A stretch of 42,226 nt of DNA from a virus, in IMG/VR virus record IMGVR_UViG_3300005936_000005, positions 1 through 42,226 of that record; one strand, written 5' to 3'. Made by a program: the position numbers and the translations under genes. Of this stretch, positions 30,107 to 38,884 are shown in pieces; within the stretch, counting starts at the first letter, position 1, and each line of letters starts with the position of its first letter. The notes below the pieces were generated by a model. It searched no databases and was not told where the DNA came from. It saw only the letters and a list, made by a program, of their open reading frames with translations.

Positions 30107-30221
30107 GCGACAACAAAAACAGACCAACAAGGATGATAATAATGTACTTCTAGTACTACTGTTTATCTTACTGTTGGTCTGTTTATTTCTTGCGACTTTC
30201 GAGTTCGTATTCTGATCATAA
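30099..30221 (+). CDS. Possible 40-residue single-helix membrane peptide
   Basis: Open from GTG 30099 to TAA 30221 with TGA as Gly. It overlaps the last codons of the holin-like gene in another frame. The sequence is K-R-Q-Q-K-Q-T-N-K-D-D-N-N, then an unbroken Val/Leu helix (V-L-L-V-L-L-F-I-L-L-L-V-C-L-F-L), then a short polar end. The charged start and one helix fit a small lysis or anti-holin peptide. The frame coincides with a perfect 13-base inverted repeat, so a terminator function for the DNA competes with this call. Confidence 0.4.
30117..30184. terminator. 13-base inverted repeat, possible terminator
   Basis: AAACAGACCAACA (30117-30129) is the exact reverse complement of TGTTGGTCTGTTT (30172-30184). 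The loop holds a second hairpin GTACT-TCT-AGTAC. After the right arm comes ATTTCTTG, not a strong T-tract. It could end or attenuate transcription after the tail and holin genes, or be an RNA processing site. Confidence 0.55.
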
Positions 30222-30255
30222 TTTAGTGTTTACTTTCTAACCAAAAAAATATATA

Positions 30256-30411
30256 ATGGATGAGATCAAAAAATTAGAACACCAACTAAAAGAGATAGAG
30301 GAGCTTATAGAATCCAACATCTGATGAGATACCAAATATATCCTAGATCTGTTCAAAAAAAGAACAGCTATAGAAAAAAAGATAGATACACTTATATTCA
30401 GAGATTTTTAG
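30256..30411 (+). CDS. Small coiled-coil peptide
   Basis: 51 residues, highly charged and helical (E-H-Q-L-K-E-I-E-E-L-I-E-S, then K-R-T-A-I-E-K-K-I-D-T-L-I). Gly-Gly in the middle is TGA-TGA and probably breaks the two helices. Located in the lysis module; unrecognised. Confidence 0.55.
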
Positions 30412-30431
30412 TATTCTAAGCAACATAAATT

Positions 30432-30569
30432 ATGATACCCTATATAGAAGCTATATTCTTGTTCTTGTTCGCTTTACTGTGATTTATAGCACGATGATAT
30501 AATGGGTTTCTTGTCGCTACAATAGTAGTTATATTATTTATTTACATAAGAAACCAATTATCTAAATAG
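30432..30569 (+). CDS. Small two-helix membrane protein
   Basis: 45 residues with two hydrophobic segments separated by R-G-Y-N-G, a hairpin-like topology as in pinholins and class II holins. It ends with a basic tail (I-R-N-Q-L-S-K). It precedes the protease gene, so a second holin or antiholin is possible. Confidence 0.5.
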
Positions 30570-30591
30570 TTTTTATTCTTAACCATATATT

Positions 30592-32601
30592 ATGGCAGAA
30601 GTAAAAGGTAGACAATTTAACGCCGAATGTAAAGAAGACAAAAGAGATTATCCGTTCACTGATTTCGCTGAGTGGGCTAGTGGTGACGAAGAGTCGGTAC
30701 GACCTAAAAGGAAGTTCAAAGTACAGAACCAAAAGAACACTCCAGCATGTTTTGAATGAAGTACTAAAGTGCTTATGTGAGATTATTCATATAAGAAAAT
30801 TATGGATATAAAAAAATGAGACTTTATATTAAATTCCTGATGAATTGATGAGGTGGTTGATGTTATAGAAAAACAAGCTGATAGTTTAGTAGATATAAAA
30901 ACATATAAGACTAGATGATGATTATGAAATATAAGATGTACAAAAGACCATACATTTTTTGTTTATGAAAATAATGAGATAATAGAGAAAAAGGCTGGAG
31001 ACATTAAAAGATGAAATTTTGTTATAGAAGCTATACAGGATATAAAAGAACAAGATGTAGAGAAAATAGATATACTTGATTATATATCACATGATATATA
31101 TATGACAGATGATTGATTATATTTATACAATAAACAATGAAACCAAAAATATGCTATACCAAGATATATAAACATAGATGATAGTTTTTTGAAATTATGT
31201 TGATATTATTTAGCTGAGTGAAATCTAATATATTCTTCATGAAATATAAATGGTATAATGTTCACATTTCATAGAAAAGAGAAAGAGTATCATGATGAGG
31301 TTATAGAATCATTAAAGAAAATATATAATTGAATATCATACTCTATATATGATAAATGAGATAATGCTACCACAATAGAAGTATATTCTAGTATTATATG
31401 ACATCTATTCAAAAATATATTCAATAGTTTATGTTTTAATAAAGATATACCTGATTTTATTTATAATTTACCATACAAAAAATTTAAGGTATTGTTATCA
31501 AGGTTGATATATTGAGATTGATATATAACTATAAGAAGTGCTTTAGAAATATGATTATCATTAACAGCAGATAAATTGATAAATAAAATAAAGAATAAAT
31601 TATATAATGAGTGAATTTGATGTTCTTATGAAATTAGAAATAACTCATCAAGTACACAAAAAAGAAAAGATATTTACTGATTATATTTTTATTGAAAAGA
31701 TGTTGTTGATTTACTTCCAGAAGAATCTGAATGAATAACACCAAGACCGCTAAGTAATAACCAAATACAATTCTTTATTAGAGATTGAAAAAAATATGTA
31801 GCTAAAAAAGTTGTATCAATAAATACTGAAGATATATACACACCCGTATACGACTTAAGTATTAAAGATAAACATGAATATATTGTTAATTGAATACTTG
31901 TACATAATTGTACTATGTATTCAGCTTGTCATATCAGTAACTGACAGAATATATTAGAAGATAAAAGGCTGTGAGTAAAAAGAGAACAAGTAGACCCGTT
32001 ATGACCATGGAACGAGTTCTGTGCCGAGAGAGGTAACTATAACAACTGAGCAGCTATCCAGACCATAGCGTTAAGACATAAAAAGAAAGGGTTTATTGAG
32101 GGGTTTGTTACTATATCTAGACAGACAGACGAGCTAACACAATCAAGACAGATGAAACAAGCGATAGATATGTGATGTTTCTTGTCTAGTGGATCAGCGT
32201 TCTGAGATCGAGCTACCATCAAAAAGACTGGTATGTTCTCTGAGAGGACTGACGGTGTGTTCACATGACACGCTTATTGTTTTGTTGATTATGTGTTAGA
32301 TGGTGATGGTGAAGTTGAATACTTCTGGGCTGTTAACTCATGGTGAGATACATGGGGGATACATAAAGGATATTTCAAAGTATACAGAAACCAGTTGATG
32401 AACCATTATAGTAAATTAGTATTCATAGATAAAGACGACTCAAGGAACTTCGCTAACTTCGAAGAGATCCAGAAAATCAAACAAGCGATAGCTATCCTAA
32501 GAGACGTATATCATAATACCAAGAAAGAAGAGGTGCAGAGATATTTAGAGAAGGTTCAATTTTGACAATCGTTTTCTGATATCTATTGAACTATTATATA
32601 G
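30592..32601 (+). CDS. Papain-like cysteine protease precursor with intein
   Basis: 669 residues as translated; about 282 after removal of the 387-residue intein (residues 53-439). The joined extein is a C1-type papain-like protease: Gln47 lies six residues before the catalytic Cys, as Gln19 and Cys25 do in papain. The Cys is in C-T-M-Y-S-A-C-H, the His in G-H-A-Y-C-F-V-D-Y, and the Asn in W-A-V-N-S-W-G-D-T-W-G, with both family glycines of that motif encoded. It follows small holin-like genes, so it may cleave peptide bonds in the host envelope at lysis, or process virion proteins. The uncut form cannot have an active site. Confidence 0.85.
30748..31908 (+). mobile_element. LAGLIDADG intein at the protease active site
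   Basis: 387 codons. Block A: C-F-E-G-S-T-K-V-L at the start. Block B: C-T-K-D-H with the conserved T-x-x-H. Two LAGLIDADG endonuclease motifs: C-G-Y-Y-L-A-E-G-N and L-L-S-R-L-I-Y-G-D-G-Y, acidic residues present, glycines mostly TGA. Blocks F and G: V-Y-D-L-S-I-K-D-K-H-E-Y, ending V-N-G-I-L-V-H-N before Cys+1. All splice-site residues (Cys1, His-Asn end, Cys+1) are present, so splicing and homing are probably active. Cys+1 is also the protease nucleophile. The intein is visibly more AT-rich (ATA, TTA, AAA codons) than the extein, suggesting later arrival. Confidence 0.92.
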
Positions 32602-32641
32602 TTTTACTATTAACCTGAAAAAGATATTCATAAATTTCCTC

Positions 32642-32669
32642 TTGACATTGTTAAGGAAATATATAGTAT
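32642..32669 (+). promoter_or_regulatory. Sigma70-type promoter for a short RNA
   Basis: Perfect TTGACA at 32642-32647, 16-base spacer, TAGTAT at 32664-32669 (four of six consensus matches; TATAGT two bases earlier would give a spacer too short). Predicted start near 32676, where the folded RNA begins. Confidence 0.65.
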
Positions 32670-32675
32670 TGGTTG

Positions 32676-32833
32676 TGTTAGGTAGTAATCGCTCCTAACA
32701 GTTAGTAGCAGAAGCTCTAACTTCTATGAGGTAATACACTTCTAGTGCAATCAGTATTATAGACGGGCTACCGATGTAGTTATCTATCAAACTATTACAC
32801 AAAGCGATAAATCTTTTTTATCACTTTTTTTTT
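32676..32833 (+). ncRNA. Structured RNA upstream of the AIPR-like gene
   Basis: About 158 bases with no reading frame, framed by a promoter and a terminator-like hairpin. Stems: TGTTAGG/CCTAACA (32676-32700, 11-base loop), AGAAG/CTTCT (32710-32725), TAATAC/GTATTA (32732-32759), CTAC/GTAG (32768-32779) and the final hairpin. GTTAG at 32701 could also pair with CTAAC at 32717, giving an alternative fold. It ends only five bases before the start codon of the AIPR-like gene, so it is either a separate small RNA or a long leader that controls that gene. No known family was recognised. Confidence 0.6.
32806..32833 (+). terminator. Intrinsic terminator-like hairpin and T-tract
   Basis: GATAAA/TTTATC (32806-32822) with a five-base loop, two bases, then nine T. 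The stem is short and AT-only, so termination may be partial, which would allow some read-through into the gene starting at 32838. Confidence 0.5.
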
Positions 32834-32837
32834 ACAC

Positions 32838-33998
32838 ATGAAAACATTATTAACATTCCCATCAACATCATTAAAGAAAAACACTACACCAGCATGAGAT
32901 GTGAACTATACGATCTCTATCAACATCAAAGATTTACCTAGAGAGCTGAACGATTGGAGAGAGATCAACCCTAGATGAGTTAAGAACAATATAGTATACA
33001 AAGCGATAAAGAACTCGCTCAACGAAGACCCTACAGGGTTCTATAACAGGGACAGATGATTATCTATAATAGCTGACACTGTTACCTATAACACAGACAC
33101 CAAAACGGTTGGTGTGATTTTTACCGATCACGATAAACATGGTCTACTTGACTGAGGTCATACTTTCGAAGCTATCCAAGACTATCTAGATGAGGTTACA
33201 GAGACAGAAGATGATAGCATAAACATCTATATTAAAGTACAGATAATGATCTGAGTACCTAGTATAGATATAACAGCAGATATAGTTGAATCATTGAACA
33301 CATCAGCGCAGGTGAAACCAGAGAGTATCATCAACCTAAGAGAGTGATTCGATATCATCAAGACTTCGTTAGAGAGAGAAAGCTATTCTGATAGAATCCA
33401 TTACTCAGAATACGAGAGAGATCAGGACGGTAAAGTCAAAGATATCAGTATCACCGATATAGTGTCATACCTTATCTGTTTTAATATCAGTAAATACACA
33501 GACGAGACCCAACCAGTGAAAGCGTATTCATGAGGTAGGAGTATATTCAAAGAGTTCGAATCAACATCAGATGCGCTTAACTGACTAACACCGTTACTTA
33601 AAGATATCTTAGAGCTATATGATCTGATATATATCAACTACCCTAACCTATACGAAGGTAACTTCGGTAACCTAACATGAGTGAAAAGTCTCAGCAACTG
33701 ACGTAATATCATACTACCGTTTATATGATTAGAATCTAACTACGTTATCCCTAAAGGGTTTATCTATCCGATCCTAGCAGCGTTCAGAAACCTAGTTATC
33801 TTTGATGACAATAACAATGCTAAACGATTGATAAAACCTACAGAGATGTTCGGGCTACTATGACCTAAACTTATCAAGATAGTATGAACTAAAGCGTTAG
33901 AACATAAAAACCCTAACAAACTCGGTAAAGATAAAGATGTTTGGACTAAATGTTATGACGAGGTAGAAAAATATCTATTGAAGAATAGAATTTACTAG
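32838..33998 (+). CDS. AIPR-like (abortive infection family) protein
   Basis: 386 residues. Motifs match the AIPR family: L-P-R-E-L-N-D-W-R-E-I-N-P-R (residues 33-46), V-Y-K-A-I-K-N-S-L (53-61), F-Y-N-R-D-R-G-L-S-I-I-A (68-79) and H-G-L-L-D-G-G-H-T-F-E-A-I (101-113), the last with TGA for one of its glycines. Family members are known from bacterial abortive-infection loci; their activity is not settled. In a phage it may exclude rival phages or counter a host system. It is flanked by two promoter-driven structured RNAs, an arrangement like RNA-guided or RNA-antitoxin units. Family call moderate; role is inference. Confidence 0.6.
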
Positions 33999-34051
33999 AA
34001 CATATTATATATATTTTTAAGAATAACAGTATGTTTTATTTGTATTATCTG

Positions 34052-34079
34052 TTGCAAAATTAAAAATAAAATATATACT
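34052..34079 (+). promoter_or_regulatory. Sigma70-type promoter for replication genes
   Basis: TTGCAA at 34052-34057, 16-base spacer, TATACT at 34074-34079. Transcription would begin near 34086, just before the pseudoknot-capable RNA, and continue into the replication genes. Confidence 0.6.
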
Positions 34080-34090
34080 TCACTTAAATT

Positions 34091-34217
34091 AAAGTCATCA
34101 CGCGACTGTATTGTTAGTTTGAAAATTCCGTAATGGAAATGAAAAATCCCATGCTAGGGAACATATACAGTTATAAGCCCTACGCTTTTTGTTGTGATGA
34201 CTTTGAGAGTGGGGCTT
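34091..34217 (+). ncRNA. Pseudoknot-capable leader RNA or small RNA
   Basis: An 11-base-pair closing stem AAAGTCATCAC/GTGATGACTTT (34091-34101 with 34194-34204) encloses ACTGTAT/ATACAGT (34105-34111 with 34165-34171). That stem encloses two hairpins, TTCC/GGAA and TCCC/GGGA. AAGCCC (34175-34180), inside the closed domain, pairs with GGGCTT (34212-34217) outside it, forming a pseudoknot or a competing helix. The outer strand lies 20 bases before the next start codon. Junction, two hairpins and pseudoknot near a start codon are hallmarks of a riboswitch-like leader; a trans-acting RNA is the alternative. No known class was matched. Confidence 0.65.
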
Positions 34218-34237
34218 TTACTTTATTCTAAAAAACT

Positions 34238-35083
34238 ATGGCTAATAAAAGAATGTTTAGTAATCAAATTATCAATTCTGATGTATTTCTTGATATGAAC
34301 ATGTCAGCGCAAGCATTATATTTTCATCTAAATATGAACGCAGATGATGATGGATTTGTGTCACCTAGAAAAATTATGCGTATGTTGTGATCTCCAGACG
34401 ATGACATCAAATTATTGGTTATGAAATGATTTGTTTTACCTTTTGCTGACTGAGTTATTGTTATTACACATCGAAAAATAAACAACAACCAAATCAAGTT
34501 AGATAGATACACTCCAACGCTATATAAAGAGCATCTAAAAACCATGACCCAAAAAGAGAAAGTTTATAGTTTAGAACTAGTCGGCATACAAGATGGAGAC
34601 ATTTCGGAACCGAAGAGTAGAGTAGAGAAGAGTAGAATAGAGAAGAAAAGAGTAATAAATACCTCCAAAATAAATTTGGAGGAGTTTGAAAGATTTTGGA
34701 AACTTTTCCCACATACAAGGAAATGAAAAAAAGCAGAAGCTAAGAAATACTTTATAAAATTAAAAATTAAAGATGTATTAGAAGAAGTTAAGCTGCTGAC
34801 GCGAAAAATAAAGATAGGATTACAAGACGCATCTTTTGTTCCAGCGTGTGATAGATGGATAAGAGATTTTACTGAGACAGGTGAGGTAGTAAAAGAATCT
34901 ATCTTCCGTGAGATGATAATATACCTTAAATCTTTTGAGTGAGAGAAGAGAGGAGAGATATCACAGAAAATGAAACATGATTTCTGAGAAGAGTTTATTA
35001 AATGATTATGGAAGATGTATTGACAATCGAAGAAGATCCAAATGAGATTTACAGATGATAATGGGAGAGTAACTAAGTTTTAA
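34238..35083 (+). CDS. Phage replisome organiser (replication initiation)
   Basis: 281 residues. The N-terminal 100 match the common phage replisome-organiser domain: M-F-S-N-Q-I-I-N-S-D-V-F-L, M-S-A-Q-A-L-Y-F-H-L-N-M-N-A-D-D-D-G-F-V, then a winged-helix part (R-K-I-M-R-M-L-G-S-P-D-D-D-I). A basic linker of K-S-R-V-E-K-S-R-I-E-K type follows, then a helical C-terminal domain (F-E-R-F-W-K-L-F-P) like the part that contacts helicase or DNA. It would bind the origin and load the helicase encoded next. The origin is often inside or beside such genes; the GAGTAGAGAAG repeats near 34616-34645 are a candidate. Confidence 0.8.
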
Positions 35084-35098
35084 TTTATATTTTTATTT

Positions 35099-36883
35099 AT
35101 GGATAAAGTTGTCGATTTTTTGAAATACCTATCAGCAGATGGATTCGTAGAGATAAACAACCTCAATAGTTTAACAAGCTATAGAGAATCTCTATGAAAA
35201 AGAAATATATATTTCTGTGCTTGATTGAAAGAGAAACTTACTTGTAGATGTAATGATGATGATATTGGAAAGAAAAGATATTTCGCTTGTGACTTCGATA
35301 TTAGGGTAGATCATCACGAGAAGACAGATAAGATTATATCACAAGAAGACTTAAATAAAGAATCAGATAAGATTATCGAGTTGTTGAGTAAAAACGGGTT
35401 CGGTGACTTCTGTGCTAAGGTATATACAGGTAACTGATTACATCTGTATTACGCTTGAGAACCTAGAGAATTTGATAAACTTATATTTGCTGATGGTGTA
35501 GAATATATTTTTGAACAGATGGATGATATAATGAAACCATTATGATACAAGACAGATAAATCTGTTACCAATATCGGTAGAATACTCAGATTACCAGGTA
35601 GTATAAACCCAAGAAAGAAAGACAAGAAGGATATGAAACGAGATATGTGAGATATAGAATGTACACTAGAATACTTTGAAGAGAAAGATTCGTTAGCGTT
35701 CTCAGGTATAGAAGAGTTCGCTAAACAGTACAAACTAGATAAAGAGCAACAGAAAATAGACGAACAGAAGATCAAGAATATAGTCAGAACAGAATACAAG
35801 AAACCAGATAATGTATGGAAACAGATAAACGAGATCCCAGCATGTGATGTAGCTTGTGATATATGGTGAGTAACTATCTGATCAGATGATGGTAAAGACA
35901 ACATACCATTAAAGGAAGAGAAGAAGAATATGTGAGCATACCGATATAAACCACATAACGTCATAGTAAACACATGAAGCTCTATAATCAAAACAGATAA
36001 AAACTATTTCACTAGCTACGAGTTAGTCTATTACGAATATGCTAACAAAGACGCAAAAGCTGTGCTTGAATACTTCAAGACACGCCACAATATAAACATA
36101 GATAACAAGAATCTATCGATAGATATCCCTAAAAAAGAATATAAAAAACAATGATATCTTTACGGTAACGAGACTTTTGATACTTTTGATTGTGTAATGA
36201 GTTGAGAGCTTGTAACAGTCATAGCTGAATCGAATAGTGGTAAGACATCATTCGCTATGGATATAATACAAACAAATACTAAACGCTGAAAGAAATGTTT
36301 TTATATCAATCTAGAGTTCCCTATAGAAACTATGTGGGAGAGTAGATGGTTGTTCTTGAACTGAAAGAAGAAAAGGAATATAACAGATATAGATCCCTTA
36401 GATGAAGCAGAGGTGAGAATAATGAATAAATATGTCAAAGAGAAGATAGCACAGTTTGATTACCACAACGAGCCAAAAGGTATGACGATAGACGCTATCA
36501 TAGAGTTGGTACAAGAGAAACACAAACAATGATATTGATTGTTTGTTTTAGATACATTCTCTAGGATAATATGAAACCTTGATAGTTCGGTAGCACATAG
36601 TAGCCAGAATAAATCTATGGAGATACTACAGGAGGTGTGTCAGAATCTATGAGTTGTAATAATAAACCTACACCACACAAATAAGAAATGAGATTTTGAG
36701 TGAAGTAAAAAGATTATGGATCTAAGTAATGTATTTATTATTATGGAGAAATCAGAGGATGATGATGGAAACAAGACAACAAACTTTATGTTAACTAAAG
36801 ATAAATATATAACGAGGACAGAAATACAAACATATTATACAAAACAAGAATACGCTTTACATCCACCAGAGAAACCTTTTTAA
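35099..36883 (+). CDS. Primase-helicase fusion
   Basis: 594 residues. N-terminal archaeo-eukaryotic-type primase: C-D-F-D-I-R-V-D with Asp65 and Asp67 as the metal pair, Y-T-G-N-G-L-H-L-Y-Y with the nucleotide-binding His, and R-I-L-R-L-P-G-S-I-N-P-R-K. C-terminal RecA-like helicase: A-E-S-N-S-G-K-T-S (Walker A, Lys382), L-F-V-L-D-T-F (Walker B, Asp485) and V-I-I-N-L-H-H-T-N-K-K-G. It unwinds DNA and makes primers at the fork, replacing separate DnaB and DnaG. With no phage DNA polymerase found, it probably recruits the host enzyme. It follows the organiser gene by 15 bases. Confidence 0.85.
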
Positions 36884-36898
36884 TTTTTTATTGAAACT

Positions 36899-37195
36899 AT
36901 GTATATTAAAATCTGAAGATTCAAACAATACGAACGTGAGTTCGGGATAACTACGCTTATCACTCATGTTTGATTATACAAAGATGATGACAAGCTAGTC
37001 AAACGACTAAAACATACACCAGAGATCATGGCTAAGTTTTGTGGTAAGATCGATGTAACTATCCCAGAGATCCAAGACCAACTCAAAGAGCATGAGATAG
37101 ATAAGTTACTACCACCAAGAGAATCTGTTTTATTTGATCATATCCCATTAAAATGACTATGAGAAAGAAAAAACATTCAATCAAAGAATACATAG
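36899..37195 (+). CDS. Hypothetical protein of the replication operon
   Basis: 98 residues, mixed alpha/beta (Y-I-K-I-G-R-F-K-Q-Y-E-R-E-F-G-I-T-T-L), later helical. Few TGA codons. The end overlaps the start of the next small gene by 37 bases. Unrecognised. Confidence 0.6.
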
Positions 37196-37284
37196 CACGT
37201 AAGATCCTAGAGAAAGAGGAAGAGAAAAAAGAGACAGAAGAAGAGAAGAAAGCTAGGGAGCGAAAGTTTTATCTTAATAAATAA
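37159..37284 (+). CDS. Small basic and acidic helix protein
   Basis: 41 residues, no TGA. It is nearly all charged (R-K-K-K-H-S at the start, then E-K-E-E-E-K-K-E-T-E-E-E-K-K) and forms a single long helix. It starts inside the previous gene. Possibly a small nucleic-acid-binding or regulatory peptide; unrecognised. Confidence 0.5.
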   Translation: MRKKKHSIKEYIARKILEKEEEKKETEEEKKARERKFYLNK

Positions 37285-37286
37285 AA

Positions 37287-37457
37287 ATGAGATACAGAGT
37301 CTATTCAACCAAGCACATCTACGAAGACTACAAAACACCAAGACAGGTAAGAAGGGCGTTAGAAGAGCAAGACGCTTTCCTAATTACCTATATATTTGAA
37401 GACAAAAACGAAGAAGAAGAGAAAATCCCGTGATGATGGCAAGAATTATTAACCTAA
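37287..37457 (+). CDS. Small hypothetical protein
   Basis: 56 residues, beginning M-R-Y-R-V-Y-S-T-K-H-I-Y and ending with I-P-G-G-W-Q-E-L-L-T. The Gly-Gly is TGA-TGA followed by a TGG tryptophan, a neat local demonstration that TGA and TGG are read differently. Starts two bases after the upstream stop. Confidence 0.55.
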
Positions 37458-37520
37458 ACAACACAAAACACTGTAAGCTATATATTATCGTTTGAAAAGT
37501 TTTATTCTCTTTATATTAAA

Positions 37521-38117
37521 ATGCAGTACAAGAAGCATACACCAAAAACTACCAAAAAAAAACCTTCACAAAAAAAAATCACCATAAAAAAGAAAAAACT
37601 AACAAAGACTAAAATAAAAGAATGTTTACGATTTTGGTTTGGTAAATTATATATTAGGTTAAGGGATACAGATAAAGATTGATACTGATATTGTATAAGC
37701 TCATGAAAGAAGCTGTATTGGACTGAATGACAATGAGGTCATTACATCCCTAACGGCTCATGTAAGATACATACACGGAACGAAGACAACGTACACCTAC
37801 AATCTATGCAAGATAATGTATTGAAGAACGGTAATATATTATGGTATAGACCGGAGCTGATTGACAAGATAGGGATAGCTAAAGTAGAGTACTTCGAGAG
37901 TACCAAGAACGATACCAAACAACGGAAAGAGTGGGAGTATCTAGAGCTTATCAATAAATACAAACAGAAGGTATACGATATGATTCCAATAAAATCACCA
38001 AAAGTCCAGCAGGAGATACACGAATATATCAAAAAGAACGATAAAAAGATGTGGAGTGTTATGTATGCTGACCAAGAGATAATACCAAAAGATATCACAA
38101 AAGACATAAAAAACTAA
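37521..38117 (+). CDS. NinG-like recombination protein with lost zinc ligands
   Basis: 198 residues. After a Lys-rich start it follows the lambda NinG (Rap) pattern: W-F-G-K-L-Y-I-R-L-R-D (39-49), C-I-S-S-G-K-K (58-64), G-G-H-Y-I-P-N-G-S-C (72-81), N-E-D-N-V-H-L-Q-S (87-95), then G-N-I-L-W-Y-R-P-E-L-I and K-I-G-I-A-K-V-E-Y-F. NinG proteins act on recombination intermediates through a Cys/His zinc site. Here the usual C-I-S-C is C-I-S-S, and the usual H-L-Q-C-x-x-C is H-L-Q-S-M-Q-D, so three expected cysteines are replaced. Either metal binding is by other residues or the protein has lost it. Confidence 0.75.
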
Positions 38118-38188
38118 ATTATCTATTGTAATTTATATAAAAATCTATATACTGGTATCAACATCATTTATATTCTTATTAGATTATT

Positions 38189-38323
38189 ATGACATTTCTA
38201 GGTATATTGTTCTTTGTTTATATTGTTATCTGATGTATTCTTTTAGATAGAAGACAAAAAAGATGATGACATGTTGAAGATATTTTATGAAATATATGTT
38301 TCCGACCGTTTATCAAAAAATAA
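38189..38323 (+). CDS. Small membrane protein
   Basis: 44 residues: one N-terminal transmembrane helix (F-L-G-I-L-F-F-V-Y-I-V-I-G-C-I-L-L) and a basic tail (R-R-Q-K-R-G-G-H). Three of five glycines are back-to-back or near TGA codons. Positive-inside rule puts the tail in the cytoplasm. Unrecognised. Confidence 0.5.
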
Positions 38324-38349
38324 ACCTTTTATCGTTTTACTAGATTATT

Positions 38350-38547
38350 ATGGATCATGATTATTATCGAGAAGACAAAGAACCAGCTAAAAGAGTTATA
38401 GATCTGACACCAAACCAATTAAAGATGGTAGTTGGATATGCTAAGAGAGCTAGACTAGATATAAGTATAGTTGTTGATTGGATAGAGAAAGGTAGGTTAA
38501 CTATCAACGATATTAGAGATGGTATTTTATGAACTAGAGTATGATAA
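38350..38547 (+). CDS. Small helical protein
   Basis: 65 residues. L-T-P-N-Q-L-K-M-V-V-G-Y-A-K-R-A-R-L-D-I-S-I-V-V and W-I-E-K-G-R-L-T-I-N-D-I-R-D-G-I-L read as a compact three-helix domain, possibly DNA-binding. The stop overlaps the next start in ATGATAA, so translation is coupled. Confidence 0.6.
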
Positions 38548-38858
38548 TGCTTAGCAAAGAAGAGATAAACGAGAAATTAGAATGACTACGTAAGTCATTC
38601 CCTAGACGACCAACACCAAGTCCTTTTATTAAAATTAACCAAGAGAGAAAAATGGAAACAACAACCTATACACAAAAAGAAGTTATGTGATTTATACAGA
38701 ACGTATTTGATTCATATCAACTAGAAGAAACTTGTGAAATATATTCAATTGATTTCGAGGAACGATTGAACAATCAATGACTGAACTGAAACAACTGAGA
38801 CAACGAAGATAAGATGGAAGAGTTCCACGAACAACATCTAGAATCGTTTATTTATTAA
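38541..38858 (+). CDS. Acidic hypothetical protein
   Basis: 105 residues from ATG 38541, coupled to the previous stop. An alternative ATG at 38652 is preceded by a TTTTATTAAAATTAACC leader and AGAGAG, exactly the leader style of this genome, and would give 68 residues; the choice is open. The C-terminal half is acidic and Asn/Gly-rich (N-N-Q-G-L-N-G-N-N-G-D-N-E-D), with these glycines mostly TGA. Unrecognised. Confidence 0.55.
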
Positions 38859-38884
38859 GTTTTTATTATTTATATTATTATATC

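Noticed and set aside
34616-34645. GAGTAGAGAAG repeats as origin iterons
   Set aside because: They encode the basic linker of the replisome organiser, and this K-S-R-V-E-K type linker is common; an origin role remains only a possibility, noted in that entry.
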